DNA of 64,000 bases from NCBI RefSeq assembly GCF_003148775.1, contig NZ_QGGW01000008.1, forward strand, positions 1 to 64,000, written 5' to 3'. Both the position numbers and the translations under genes were made by a program. This DNA is from Roseicyclus mahoneyensis (GTDB lineage: Bacteria; Pseudomonadota; Alphaproteobacteria; Rhodobacterales; Rhodobacteraceae). Positions 17,163 to 26,250 of this stretch are shown one piece after another. The first letter of the stretch is position 1, and every line of letters begins with the position of its first letter. The notes under the pieces were generated by a model, which was not told the origin of the DNA, did not search any database, and saw only the letters and a program-made list of their open reading frames with translations.

Positions 17163-17999
17163 TCAAATCCGGATGGGATCCGCCTTCGCCAGCCGGTCGA
17201 AGGCCATCAGGCTGGCGATCAGATCGGGCATGCGGGACAGGGGGATCATGTTCGGCCCGTCGGACGGTGCGTGATCGGGGTCTTCGTGGGTTTCGATGAA
17301 CACGCCCGCAATGCCCAGCGAAACTGCTGCGCGCGCCATAACCGGGGCAAACTCACGCTGACCGCCGGTGCTGCCGCCCTGACCGCCCGGTTGCTGCACG
17401 GCATGTGTTGCGTCCATGATGACGGGATAGCCCGTCTTCATCATCTCGGGCAGCGAGCGCATGTCGGTGACAAGCGTGTTGTACCCGAAACTCGCGCCGC
17501 GTTCGGTCAGAAGGATGCGGGTATTGCCGGTGGATTCGATCTTGGCCACCACATTGGGCATGTCCCAAGGGGCAAGGAACTGCCCCTTCTTGACGTTAAT
17601 CGCAGCCCCGGACTCGCCTGCGGCCAGCAAGAGGTCTGTCTGACGACAGAGAAAAGCGGGGATTTGCAAGATGTCGCAGACCTGCGCCACCGGTGCGCAG
17701 TGGTCGGGGGCATGCACATCGGTCAGGACCGGGCAGCCGATCTCGGCCTTGACGGCGGCCAGCACGGCCAACCCCTCGTCCATGCCAAGGCCGCGCTTGC
17801 CCGACAGGCTGGTGCGGTTGGCCTTGTCGTAGCTGCCCTTGAACACGTAGCCCGCGCCGACGGCCGCGCAGGCCTCGGCCATGGTGCGCGCGATCATCAG
17901 GGCGTGGTCGCGGCTTTCCAGTTGGCAGGGGCCCGCGATCACGGTCAGGGGCAGGTCGTTGCCAAAGCCCACCGGGCCTGCGTCAACGGTTTTCATCAT
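17163..17999 (-). CDS. kdsA: 3-deoxy-8-phosphooctulonate (KDO 8-phosphate) synthase
   Basis: The 278-residue aldolase condenses phosphoenolpyruvate with arabinose 5-phosphate to KDO 8-phosphate in the cytosol. Diagnostic blocks are VIAGPCQLESRDHALMIA, FKGSYDKANRTSLSGKRGLG, VLTDVHAP, QIPAFLCRQTDLLLAA, VKKGQF and MDATHAVQQPGG. It sits 22 bases after kpsE on the same strand, so it is probably the last gene of the capsule cluster. KDO is the linker sugar of Kps-type capsules as well as the core sugar of lipid A, which makes the linkage functional. ATG 17999 is followed by a second ATG. Confidence 0.97.
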   Translation of the reverse strand: MMKTVDAGPVGFGNDLPLTVIAGPCQLESRDHALMIARTMAEACAAVGAGYVFKGSYDKANRTSLSGKRGLGMDEGLAVLAAVKAEIGCPVLTDVHAPDHCAPVAQVCDILQIPAFLCRQTDLLLAAGESGAAINVKKGQFLAPWDMPNVVAKIESTGNTRILLTERGASFGYNTLVTDMRSLPEMMKTGYPVIMDATHAVQQPGGQGGSTGGQREFAPVMARAAVSLGIAGVFIETHEDPDHAPSDGPNMIPLSRMPDLIASLMAFDRLAKADPIRI

Positions 18000-18021
18000 G
18001 TGGCCTTCCGCGTCTGTCTGG

Positions 18022-19806
18022 TCAGGAACTGATCTGCTCGCGCAGGATCGAAACGGTCATCGAGATCATCAGATAGACGCCGGCAAAGACCAGAAACGCA
18101 AGCAAGGTGTTCTCGAAGGCGCGCGGATAGGCGGCGCGGTCTGGTTGCACCGGAAAGACGCCCATCGACAGGTACAAGGTCTGGCGGTTGGCCTCCATCC
18201 GGGCGGATTCCTGCGCTTGCAGGGCCTGGGCCAGCATCATCTGCCGCGTGTCCAGATCGGCCTGCGCGATCAGCAATTCCGACTGGATGCGTGCCAGCGA
18301 CGCGTCGCCGGTCTGGGTTTCGGTCAGGCCGCCGCGCAATTGTGCCAAAAGGGTTTCCAGCCGCGCGATGTTGTTCTCGGCGACCTGCACACGGGTCGCA
18401 TTGGGGCGTGAGGCGGCCATAATCTCGGCCAGCCGCAGGCGTTCTTGCTGGAGTTCAAGCTCGAAGGTCGAGATCTGCTGGAAGATGGTCGAAACCTCGG
18501 CCTCGGCCGACAGGACACCGCGCCGTTCCTGCAAGGCCAAAACGCGCGCCTGCGCCTCGGCCACGCGGGTCTCGGCCTCCTCGTAGCTTTCGCGCGCACC
18601 CGCCATCTGGTCCTCGCGCAGGCGCTGGCTCATCTGGTCGACGCGTTCTTCGGCGTAGCGGATCAGCGCCTCGGAAAACGCCTGGCTGGTGGCGGGATCG
18701 GTCGCCAGCATCTCCATCTTGATCACGCCCTCGGTCGGGTCGTAGCCGATGGTCAACTGGTTGCGGTACGTGCTGTAGACCGCTTCGACCGCGGCGTCCG
18801 GCGCCAGTCGCACCAGCGGGTCGATCGATGGGTCCGAGAAATGCGCGCGAAAGTTCAGGTCCTCGTCCAGCCGCAGCATCGCCTCGCGACTTTCAAGGTA
18901 GCTTTGCACCACGATGCTTTCTTGCACCGTGGCAAAGCTCGATCCCCCAAGCAGACCTCCAAGGCCTCCGGCCGACCCGGCGCTGCTTTCGGCTTTCTGG
19001 ATCACGAATTCGGTGTTGGTGGCATAAAGCGGGGTCGCGACGAAATAGAAGTAATAGGCAACCAGCAGCGTCGGAAGCAGGACGAAGATCGACAGGCGCG
19101 AGGCGAGCAGCACCAGCCGCTTGCGACGGCGCCGCGCGATGTCGCGCTGGACTTTCATGATCTCGACGGCGCGCTGGTCCGCACTGGGCGGTCGGGGCGG
19201 GGCCGGCGGGGCCATCGTGGCGGGCGGCTGCACCGGCTGGGTTGGCACGGGCAGGTTCGCGCCCCGTGCCATCTCGGGGCTGGGGGTGCCGCGCGCATCA
19301 TCCACGACCAGTTCCAGCATGTTGGATTGCGCGAAGGGATCGACGCCGCGCGCGCGCAACAGGCGGACCGCATCGAAGTCAGATGTCGGGTTCAGCCCGT
19401 GCTTTTGCGCCGTCCGCCGGGCCATGCGCAATTGCCGCCCGGTCAGGCCTTCGGCGCGGATGGCGGCCAGTTCCTGCGGTGTGGCGGCTGTGGTGCCGCT
19501 GGCTGTTCCTTGCGGCTGGAACTGTGGTTGAAGTTGAGGGCGTTCCTGCGGCTGAACGGTGGCGGCATCTGCGGTGTCCCTGCGGGCGGCCGCAGGTGAT
19601 CCGGGCAAGGCAAGATCGCCAAACCCATCTTCGGGGGTGGCCGGTTCAGCCAGCAGGTTCTCGGCGGTATAGGTGGGCTGCGCGCGCGCAGGCTGCGCCT
19701 GGACCGGCGATCGGGCGGGTGCGGCTTCAGCCGCCGGTTCCGACATGGGCTGCGGTGCGTCGCTGCGCCGGATGCGGAATTTACGCGCCTTGGGTCTGGT
19801 AGTCAT
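18022..19806 (-). CDS. kpsE: Capsule polysaccharide export inner-membrane protein, KpsE-like, with long N-terminal extension
   Basis: The protein has 594 residues, about 200 more than E. coli KpsE. Residues 230-594 form the KpsE/polysaccharide co-polymerase part: membrane helix 231-255, periplasmic domain beginning ATPLYATNTEFVIQKAESSA, long coiled coil (about 400-530), and a C-terminal helix at about 567-588. Residues 1-105 are Pro/Ala/Gln-rich and probably disordered. Residues about 106-172 (LRMARRTAQKHGLNPTSDFD, DPFAQSNMLELV) look like a small folded cytosolic module. The start overlaps the kpsT end by 26 bases; ATG 19746 is an alternative. With KpsT and an unlinked KpsM it would span the envelope for capsule export. 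Confidence 0.88.
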   Translation of the reverse strand: MTTRPKARKFRIRRSDAPQPMSEPAAEAAPARSPVQAQPARAQPTYTAENLLAEPATPEDGFGDLALPGSPAAARRDTADAATVQPQERPQLQPQFQPQGTASGTTAATPQELAAIRAEGLTGRQLRMARRTAQKHGLNPTSDFDAVRLLRARGVDPFAQSNMLELVVDDARGTPSPEMARGANLPVPTQPVQPPATMAPPAPPRPPSADQRAVEIMKVQRDIARRRRKRLVLLASRLSIFVLLPTLLVAYYFYFVATPLYATNTEFVIQKAESSAGSAGGLGGLLGGSSFATVQESIVVQSYLESREAMLRLDEDLNFRAHFSDPSIDPLVRLAPDAAVEAVYSTYRNQLTIGYDPTEGVIKMEMLATDPATSQAFSEALIRYAEERVDQMSQRLREDQMAGARESYEEAETRVAEAQARVLALQERRGVLSAEAEVSTIFQQISTFELELQQERLRLAEIMAASRPNATRVQVAENNIARLETLLAQLRGGLTETQTGDASLARIQSELLIAQADLDTRQMMLAQALQAQESARMEANRQTLYLSMGVFPVQPDRAAYPRAFENTLLAFLVFAGVYLMISMTVSILREQISS

Positions 19807-20443
19807 AAAGCTGCTTCGCCTCTTCGAGCGTGTCGAACTGGTACAATTGGCCGTCGCGCAGGACCGCGGCGCGGTGCGCGAATTTCTCCAGCGTCTGCGC
19901 CTGGTGGGACACGATCACCACCGTCGCATTCTTCAAACGTTCTGCAAGGATGCTGCCAGCCTTGCGGTTGAATTCGGCATCCGTGGTCTGCGGCATGCCT
20001 TCGTCGATCAGGTAGATGTCGAAATCCAGGGCCAGCAGCAGGGAAAAGTTGAACCTTGCGCGCATGCCTGCCGAGTAGGTGCCCACGGGCATGTCGAAAT
20101 ATTCCTCGATCCCGCAGACCCAGCGGCAGAAGGCTTCGACATAGTCGGGATCAAGGCCATAGAGCTGCGCGATATAGCGGCTGTTCTCGCAGGCGGTCAG
20201 CTTGGAGATGATGCCGCCCATGAAACCCAACGGAAACGATATGCGCGCGCCGCGGTAGATATGCCCTTCGTCGGGTTTCTCGAGGCCCGCCATCATCTTG
20301 ATCAGCGTCGTCTTTCCAGCGCCATTGGGCGCAAGGATGCCCAGCGACTGCCCAAGCTCCACCTTGAAGGAGGCTCGGTCGAGGATCACCTTGCGGCGCT
20401 CGCCCGTCCAGAAGGATTTCGAAGCCTCGACGAATTCCAGCAT
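19781..20443 (-). CDS. kpsT: Capsule polysaccharide ABC transporter ATPase, KpsT-like
   Basis: The 220-residue ATPase has Walker A GILAPNGAGKTTL, signature YSAGMRARFNFS, Walker B FDIYLIDEG and H-loop VIVSHQ. The KpsT/Wzt subtype is shown by the short length, the ISFPLGFMGGIISKLTACEN stretch after Walker A and the signature sequence. It would power capsule export with a KpsM permease, which is not present in this window; upstream of it lies a divergent gene. It is translationally overlapped with kpsE. Confidence 0.93.
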   Translation of the reverse strand: MLEFVEASKSFWTGERRKVILDRASFKVELGQSLGILAPNGAGKTTLIKMMAGLEKPDEGHIYRGARISFPLGFMGGIISKLTACENSRYIAQLYGLDPDYVEAFCRWVCGIEEYFDMPVGTYSAGMRARFNFSLLLALDFDIYLIDEGMPQTTDAEFNRKAGSILAERLKNATVVIVSHQAQTLEKFAHRAAVLRDGQLYQFDTLEEAKQLYDYQTQGA

Positions 20444-20559
20444 CTTTTGGTCTGCTTTGCCCTTGCCCGAGTCTGCCTGTCGACCGGATGGTCTGTCGCC
20501 ATCCCTTACTCTACCTTATCATCCCTGACAGGAATATGGGGCGGTATTATGTCCAATGC

Positions 20560-20577
20560 ATCCCGATTGAGCGGGAT
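20560..20577. repeat. Short inverted repeat in the kpsT / glycosylase divergent region
   Basis: ATCCCG at 20560-20565 and CGGGAT at 20572-20577 are separated by six bases. The site lies in the 211-bp gap between two divergent genes and could be an operator or a weak hairpin. No regulator is known for it. Confidence 0.25.
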
Positions 20578-20654
20578 TGATGACAATTTGCAAGGGCAAT
20601 GGGCCATGGGACCTGTCCGTTGTCTCTGTCCGCAGGGCGGCTAGCGTTGGATCG

Positions 20655-21242
20655 ATGAACGACCTGCCCGCCCGGATCGCTGCCTGCAGGCTTTGTGCCG
20701 ACCGTTTTGCCGCCACGGCGACAGCCCATGCGCCGCGGCCGGTCGTCTGGCTGCGACCCGGGGCGCGTATCTTGATCGCCGGGCAGGCGCCAGGTCTGCG
20801 GGTGCACAAGGCCGGGCGGCCCTTTGCCGACCCGTCTGGCGACCGCTTGCGTGACTGGATGGGGATCGGGCCCGAGGTCTTTTACGACATCGACCGCATC
20901 GCCATCGTGCCGATGGCGTTTTGTTTTCCGGGCTATGACACAAAGGGTAGTGACCTGCCGCCGCCGCCTGTCTGTGGGGCGACATGGCGGGCGCAGGTCA
21001 TGGACTGGCTGGGGCCCGTGGATCTGAAGCTGCTTGTGGGTGGCGCTGCGCAGGCGTGGCACATGGCGGGCAGCGCCAGCGTGACCGCGCGCGTGCGCGA
21101 CTGGCGCGACCATGCGCCTGCGGTCTTTCCCTTGCCGCACCCATCGTGGCGCAATACGGGGTGGCTCAAGAAAAACCCGTGGTTCGCAGCCGAGCTTGTG
21201 CCGGCGCTCAGGGCCCGCGTGCAGGAGGTGCTGTCCCCATGA
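20655..21242 (+). CDS. Uracil-DNA glycosylase family protein
   Basis: The protein has 195 residues. RILIAGQAPGLRVHKAGRPF matches the uracil-DNA glycosylase superfamily motif 1 (the GEAPG class seen in family 4/5 enzymes, here GQAPG). PLPHPSWRNTGWLKKNPWF gives the C-terminal HPS motif. A short Cys pair near the start (CRLCADRF) recalls the FeS-binding cysteines of family 4 enzymes, but only part of the four-cysteine set is evident. ATG 20655 begins the homologous part. Its stop overlaps the next ATG (ATGA). It may be a DNA repair glycosylase or an uncharacterised relative. Confidence 0.85.
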   Translation: MNDLPARIAACRLCADRFAATATAHAPRPVVWLRPGARILIAGQAPGLRVHKAGRPFADPSGDRLRDWMGIGPEVFYDIDRIAIVPMAFCFPGYDTKGSDLPPPPVCGATWRAQVMDWLGPVDLKLLVGGAAQAWHMAGSASVTARVRDWRDHAPAVFPLPHPSWRNTGWLKKNPWFAAELVPALRARVQEVLSP

Positions 21243-22021
21243 CCCCGCTCGATCAGGCGCATCAGGCGATGGAGGCCGCGCCCGAAGATGGCGCCCTGCG
21301 GTTGCGGTTCTACGACCGGCTTGCCGCGTCGGAACTGGTCTTGCTGCTGGAATCCGAGGCCAAGGGCGATCGTATCCGCCCGGCCGTCTTTCCCGTCGAT
21401 GGGCAGGAGTTCGTGCTTGTTTTCGACCGCGAGGAGCGTCTGACGGAGTTTTCCGGCGGTCCTGCGCCTTATGCCGCCCTGTCGGGTCGGCGTCTGGCCG
21501 AGATGCTGGCGGGGCAGGGGATCGGGCTGGGGGTCAACCTTGGCGTGGCGCCATCGTCGATCCTGATCGAGGCTGGGTCGGTCGACTGGTTGGCCGCGAC
21601 CTTGGCCGAAGCGCCCGAGGAGGTGGAGGAACGGCCAGAGGAACTGACGGCGCCCATTGGCGTGCCCGAGGCCCTCTTGACGGCCCTCGATGCGCGGCTG
21701 GCGGCGGCCGAGGGTCTGGCGCGAATGGCCTATCTGGTAGGCGCTGTCCATGCCGGTGGCAGACGCGGGCACCTGATGGCCTTCATTGATGCGGTGCCCG
21801 GCTCCGAGCCTGCGCTGGCCCGCGCCGTGGGGGCGGCGCTGACCTTTTCGGGGATCGAGGCTGGCAGCCTTGATGTGGGGTTTTTCCGAGCTTCCGATCC
21901 GATGGCGGCGCGGCTGGCGCGGGTGGGCCTGCGCTTTGACCTGCCCGAGGCCCCGAAGGCCGATCAGGTGCCGGGAGCGGCGCCGGGGATGGACCCGGAC
22001 CGCCCGCCCCGCCTGCGCTGA
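21239..22021 (+). CDS. SseB-family protein
   Basis: The protein has 260 residues. The N-terminal SseB fold spans about 1-125 (MTPLDQAHQAMEAAPEDGAL, RLRFYDRLAASELVLLLE, DREERLTEFSGG, SGRRLAEMLAGQGIGLGVNL). The second half (ARMAYLVGAVHAGGRRGHLM, AFIDAVPGSEPALARAV) matches the SseB C-terminal domain. The family is widespread and its function is unclear. It is translationally coupled to the upstream glycosylase-like gene by an ATGA overlap. Confidence 0.85.
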   Translation: MTPLDQAHQAMEAAPEDGALRLRFYDRLAASELVLLLESEAKGDRIRPAVFPVDGQEFVLVFDREERLTEFSGGPAPYAALSGRRLAEMLAGQGIGLGVNLGVAPSSILIEAGSVDWLAATLAEAPEEVEERPEELTAPIGVPEALLTALDARLAAAEGLARMAYLVGAVHAGGRRGHLMAFIDAVPGSEPALARAVGAALTFSGIEAGSLDVGFFRASDPMAARLARVGLRFDLPEAPKADQVPGAAPGMDPDRPPRLR

Positions 22022-22132
22022 AGGTGGGGGGCGCCGCGCGTCAGGCGCCGCTGGCGCCCTCCTTGCGGCGCATTGCCATGTCGGGCGGGCAGGGCGGTCA
22101 GATCACCCGCGGTGGCACCCTTTGACGCGGTC

Positions 22133-22170
22133 GGATGCCTCCGGCGGCCATATTTGGGGGATGAAGATGG
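22133..22170 (+). repeat. Intergenic repeat, copy A (CCTCCGGCGG..CATATTTGG..GATGAAGATGG)
   Basis: This divergent copy of an element that also occurs at 39902-39973 and, inverted, at 57558-57595. It shares the order CCTCCGG core, AT-rich ATATTT(T) run, then AAGATG. It lies in the gap between sseB and the convergent ghrA and might act in transcription termination. Confidence 0.5.
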
Positions 22171-22186
22171 AGGGGTCGCGTCCTGC

Positions 22187-23122
22187 TCAGTAACCCAGTG
22201 TCCGGTCGACGAGATGGCGGAACGGCTCGCCCGCCTCGCCGCGGCGGATGTTCTCGACGATGGTGCGCGACGCGCTCTCGGTCCGGGTCGCGGAGGCGAT
22301 GTGGGGCGTTACGGTGACCTTCTGGTGTGTCCAGTAGGGGTGGCCTTTCGGCAGCGGCTCGACGCGGAAGGTGTCGAGCGTGGCATGGCCGACCTGACCC
22401 GAGGCCAGCGCTGCCAGAAGCGCGTCATCGTCGATCAGTGCGCCCCGGCCGGGGTTCAAGATCACCGCGCCGCGCGGCAACAGGCCCAGTGTCTCGGTGT
22501 TGAGCGTGTTTTCCGTGGCGGGGGTGTTGGGCAGGAGTAGCACCACGATCTGCGCCTCGGACAGCGCGTCGCACAGGCCCTGCGCGCCATGGTGGCAAGC
22601 TACGCCGGGCACCGTCTTGGCGCTGCGCGACCAGCCCAGCGTGCGGAAGTTGAGCCGCGCGAGCATTTCGGCGCAGGCCGTGCCTAGTACACCCAGACCC
22701 AGCACCACCACGCTTCTGTCGCGGGCCAGCGGTGGCGGGGAGTCGCCGCGCCAGGTGCCATCTTGCCCCTGGATGTGGGTGTCCATGCCCAGATGGTGGC
22801 GCAGCACATGGCCGGTGACCCATTCGACCATGCCTTCGGTCAGACCATCGTCGACCATGCGCGCGAGCGGCACGGTGAGGGTCTGGTTGCCCACGACATC
22901 CTCGACCCCGGCCCAGAGGTTCAGCACCGCCTTTAGCCTTGTGTAGGGCGTGAAGTCGCTCAAGCTGCTGTTGGGCGCATAGACGATGTAGTCGACCTCG
23001 GCCGGATCGGCCTCGGTCGTCAGGCGCGCATGGCCAAGGCCCGCATCTGCGAGCGCCGCGCGCAGCGGGCCTTCATAAGCGGTCCAGCGCTCGGATTTTG
23101 CGGCGAAAAGGATCGTGGTCAT
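22187..23122 (-). CDS. ghrA: Glyoxylate/hydroxypyruvate reductase A
   Basis: The 311-residue D-2-hydroxyacid dehydrogenase reduces glyoxylate or hydroxypyruvate with NAD(P)H. The GhrA type is shown by MTTILFAAKSERW at the start, the Rossmann loop VVVLGLGVLGTACAEMLARL, the substrate/NAD block VVLLLPNTPATENTLNTETL, LNPGRGALIDDDALLAAL and the C-terminal RVEPLPKGHPYWTH catalytic region. I chose ATG 23122 because the homology begins there. It follows rodA with a 35-bp gap on the same strand, as the last gene of the cell-shape operon. Confidence 0.92.
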   Translation of the reverse strand: MTTILFAAKSERWTAYEGPLRAALADAGLGHARLTTEADPAEVDYIVYAPNSSLSDFTPYTRLKAVLNLWAGVEDVVGNQTLTVPLARMVDDGLTEGMVEWVTGHVLRHHLGMDTHIQGQDGTWRGDSPPPLARDRSVVVLGLGVLGTACAEMLARLNFRTLGWSRSAKTVPGVACHHGAQGLCDALSEAQIVVLLLPNTPATENTLNTETLGLLPRGAVILNPGRGALIDDDALLAALASGQVGHATLDTFRVEPLPKGHPYWTHQKVTVTPHIASATRTESASRTIVENIRRGEAGEPFRHLVDRTLGY

Positions 23123-23157
23123 TGCGGGTCCTGTCAGGTCTGGTGCGATGCCGCGCA

Positions 23158-24297
23158 TCAGCGCGGGCGGTGGATATGGGCTGATTGCACCAGACCGAAG
23201 GCCACCATCAAGACCAGCATCGCAGATCCGCCGTAGCTGACCAATGGCAGGGGCACCCCGACGACGGGCGCAAGACCCATGACCATGGCCATGTTGATTG
23301 CGAAATAGAGGAAGAACGCCACCGCGATCCCCATCACCAAGAGCGACGCATAGCGGTCGCGGTGTTGCAGCGCGGTCACGATGCAGAACACGAGGATGAG
23401 GACATAGAGCGCCAACAGCGAGGCTGCGCCGACAAAGCCGAATTCTTCGGCGAGGGTGGTGAAGATGAAATCCGTGTGCTTCTCGGGCAGGAAGTTCAGG
23501 CGCGATTGCGTGCCTTCCATGAAGCCGCGGCCGGTCCAGCCGCCCGAGCCAAGCGCGATCTGGCTTTGCGTGATGTGATAGCCAGCGCCCAGAGGATCGT
23601 TAGTGGGATCCAGGAACGTGTCGATGCGGCGATACTGGTAATCTTGCAGCAATTGCCAAGCCGTCCCGCGCGACGCGAACACGGCGCTGACGGTGCCTAC
23701 GCCCGCGGCGATCACGGCCACGAAATAGGCCCAGTGAACGCCTGCCACGAACATCACCGCCCCACCCCCCAGCGACAGCAAGATTGCCGTCCCCAGGTCG
23801 GGCTGCATCACCGTGAGAAAGGTCGGCACCAAGATCAATGCCAACGGGATTGCGACATAGAGCGGACGGGATTTCTTACCGAGATCCAGCCAATCGTAAT
23901 AGGCCGCAAGCATCATCACCAGCGTGATCTTCATGAGTTCCGAGGGTTGCAGCCGCATGAACCCGAGGTCGATCCAGCGCTGCGCGCCCATACCGACAGT
24001 GCCGAAGAATTCAACATAAAGCAGCAGCAGAAGGGACACTCCATAGGCCAGTGCCGACATGTTGCGCCAGAACCAGATCGGCACCATCGCCACCACGAAC
24101 ATGGCGGCAAGCCCAAGCGCAAAGCGTTTCATCTGCGGTTCGGCCCAGCGAGACAGCTGGCCGCCCGCGATGGAATAGAGCATCAGGAACCCGACGCTCG
24201 CCACCGCGATCAGCAGCAAGATCAGCGCCCAGTTCAGATAGAGCACCTTGCGCCAACCCGAGGGCGTGGTCTTCACATTGTATTCGAGAAAACTCAT
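23158..24297 (-). CDS. rodA: Rod-shape peptidoglycan glycosyltransferase RodA
   Basis: The 379-residue SEDS-family membrane protein has about ten helices. Family blocks are GMGAQRWIDLGFMRLQPSEL, QPDLGTAILLSLGGGAVMFV, GSGGWTGRGFMEGTQSRLNF, LPEKHTDFIFTTLAEEFGFV, and GVPLPLVSYGGSAML. It polymerises glycan strands with PBP2 in the elongasome. It overlaps the mrdA stop by 4 bases (24294-24297). Confidence 0.96.
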   Translation of the reverse strand: MSFLEYNVKTTPSGWRKVLYLNWALILLLIAVASVGFLMLYSIAGGQLSRWAEPQMKRFALGLAAMFVVAMVPIWFWRNMSALAYGVSLLLLLYVEFFGTVGMGAQRWIDLGFMRLQPSELMKITLVMMLAAYYDWLDLGKKSRPLYVAIPLALILVPTFLTVMQPDLGTAILLSLGGGAVMFVAGVHWAYFVAVIAAGVGTVSAVFASRGTAWQLLQDYQYRRIDTFLDPTNDPLGAGYHITQSQIALGSGGWTGRGFMEGTQSRLNFLPEKHTDFIFTTLAEEFGFVGAASLLALYVLILVFCIVTALQHRDRYASLLVMGIAVAFFLYFAINMAMVMGLAPVVGVPLPLVSYGGSAMLVLMVAFGLVQSAHIHRPR

Positions 24298-26246
24298 GCT
24301 TGGCTCCGGACCGTGCGCCCCGAAGGGACCAGCGGCGAGGGCAGGATCGGAAGCTCGCGGTGCATGCGTTCAATGTCGCGGCGCTGGTTGGACGGATAAA
24401 GCTCAGGCGGGGGGATCTCGCCCAGCTGCGCGCGCAGCAATATGTCGCGTGCGATAGGGGCGGCGACCGCCGAGCCTCCACCGCCATGTTCCACGATCAC
24501 GGCACAGGCATAGCGCGGAGTGTCATAGGGCGCGTAGCCGACATAAAGCGCGTGGTCGCGCCGTTCCCATGGCAGGTCGGCGTTAGAGATCACGCCCGAT
24601 GCGCGTTCGGCCGCCGAGATGTTGCGCACCTGGCTGGTGCCGGTCTTGCCCGCGACGCCGTAGGCGGACACATCCACGCGGCTGCCATAGGCCGTGCCGC
24701 GCCGGTCGTTGTTCACCTGCCACATCCCACGGTGAATGTAGTCGAGATGGGTCGGGTCAAAGCCCATGTCGGGGGCCGGGGCCGGCAACTGGCTGATGCC
24801 GTCGATGGAGCGGATGATCGAGGGCTGGACCGCGCGGCCGGTTGCAAGGCGCGCGGTCATCACCGCAAGGTGCAGCGGCGAGGACAGCACGAAGCCCTGC
24901 CCGATGGAGGCGTTGATCGTATCGCCCACCACCCATGCCGCGCCCCGGTTCTGCGCTTTCCATTGCATCGTCGGGGCCAGCCCCTCGGCGATGCCCGAGA
25001 GCGGCAGGTCGTGGCGCACACCGCAGCCGCACCGCCGTGCCATGGCCGAGATCGCTTCGATACCCACGCGCTGGGCGACGTCGTAGAAATAGACGTCGCA
25101 GCTTTGGGAAATGGCTTGCACCAGATCCATGCGTCCGTGCCCGCCGCGCCGCCAGCAATGGAACCGGCGGTCGCCCAGATCCATGTGGCCGGGACAGTTG
25201 ACGGTATCCCCGGGCGTCACGACGCCTGCCTCAAGCGCGGCCAGCGCCACGATCATCTTGTAGGTCGATCCCGGCGGATAGAGGCCCTGCGTCGCCTTGT
25301 TGGCAAGCGGCCGGTAGGGGTCGGCGTTCAGCCCGTTCCAGGCGGCGGTCGAGATGCCGCGCACGAAAAGGTTGGGGTCGAAGGTTGGCGCCGAGGCCAG
25401 CGCGAGGATCTCGCCGGTCTGGCAATCCATCACGACCGAGCCCGCGCTTTCGCCCGTTAGCCGCGCCTCGACGTAATTCTGCAGGCCGGCGTCAACGGTC
25501 AGCTGCACATCCGATCCGGGGTCGGGGGCGTCGACGTCAAGCTCGCGCATGACCCGGCCACCGGCATTCACCTCGACCCGCTTGGTCCCGGCGCTGCCGC
25601 GCAGCGTGTGTTCCAGCCGGGCCTCGACATTGTTCCGGCCAACCTGAAAATCGGGGATCTGCAGGACCGGGTCGGTGTCGCCGGTCTGTTCCAGATAGTA
25701 ATCAGACACCGGGCCGACATAGCCCACCACATGGCTGAAATCCCCGCCCATCGGGTAGATTCGGCTGAGGCCCACCTCGGGCGTGATGCCGGGCAGGGCA
25801 GGGGCATTGACCGCGACCGCGCTCAGTTCCGCCCAGGTCAGCCGGTCGGCGACGGTGACGGGCACGAAAGGAGGGCGGCGGGCGATCTCGGCCCGGGCAC
25901 GGTCCAGCGCCACCATGTCGAGGTTCACGATCCGGCCCAGTTCCGCCAGCACGGCATCGACATCGCCCGCATCCTCGCGCACCAGCGTGATGCGGTAATT
26001 CTGTTCGTTGCCGGCCACAATCACGCCGTTGCGATCGAAGATCAGCCCGCGGGCCGGCGGCAGCAGGCGTATGTTGATCCGGTTTTCCTCGGCCAGCAGG
26101 CGGAAATCATCGGCGCGCTCGACCTGAAGGTAGCGCATCCGGGCGGCCAGCACCGCGCTTGTGGCGACGAACAGACCGCCCACGACAAGGCTGCGCCGTC
26201 CGATCTGGCGGGCGCTGTCCTCGGTCTCTCGCTGGGTGCGCTTCAT
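24294..26246 (-). CDS. mrdA: Penicillin-binding protein 2 (elongasome transpeptidase)
   Basis: The 650-residue class B PBP has one N-terminal helix (RSLVVGGLFVATSAVLAARM, about residues 19-38), a dimerisation/linker domain and a transpeptidase domain. The active-site motifs are STYK in YPPGSTYKMIVALAALE, SCD in ISQSCDVYFYD (PBP2s often have SxD here) and KTGTS in VAGKTGTSQVRN. The start is ATG 26246 (MKRTQRETEDSARQIGRRSL); the frame is open further upstream but that part lies inside mreD in another frame. It forms the RodA-PBP2 pair with the overlapping downstream gene. Confidence 0.96.
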   Translation of the reverse strand: MKRTQRETEDSARQIGRRSLVVGGLFVATSAVLAARMRYLQVERADDFRLLAEENRINIRLLPPARGLIFDRNGVIVAGNEQNYRITLVREDAGDVDAVLAELGRIVNLDMVALDRARAEIARRPPFVPVTVADRLTWAELSAVAVNAPALPGITPEVGLSRIYPMGGDFSHVVGYVGPVSDYYLEQTGDTDPVLQIPDFQVGRNNVEARLEHTLRGSAGTKRVEVNAGGRVMRELDVDAPDPGSDVQLTVDAGLQNYVEARLTGESAGSVVMDCQTGEILALASAPTFDPNLFVRGISTAAWNGLNADPYRPLANKATQGLYPPGSTYKMIVALAALEAGVVTPGDTVNCPGHMDLGDRRFHCWRRGGHGRMDLVQAISQSCDVYFYDVAQRVGIEAISAMARRCGCGVRHDLPLSGIAEGLAPTMQWKAQNRGAAWVVGDTINASIGQGFVLSSPLHLAVMTARLATGRAVQPSIIRSIDGISQLPAPAPDMGFDPTHLDYIHRGMWQVNNDRRGTAYGSRVDVSAYGVAGKTGTSQVRNISAAERASGVISNADLPWERRDHALYVGYAPYDTPRYACAVIVEHGGGGSAVAAPIARDILLRAQLGEIPPPELYPSNQRRDIERMHRELPILPSPLVPSGRTVRSQA

Positions 26247-26250
26247 GGGT

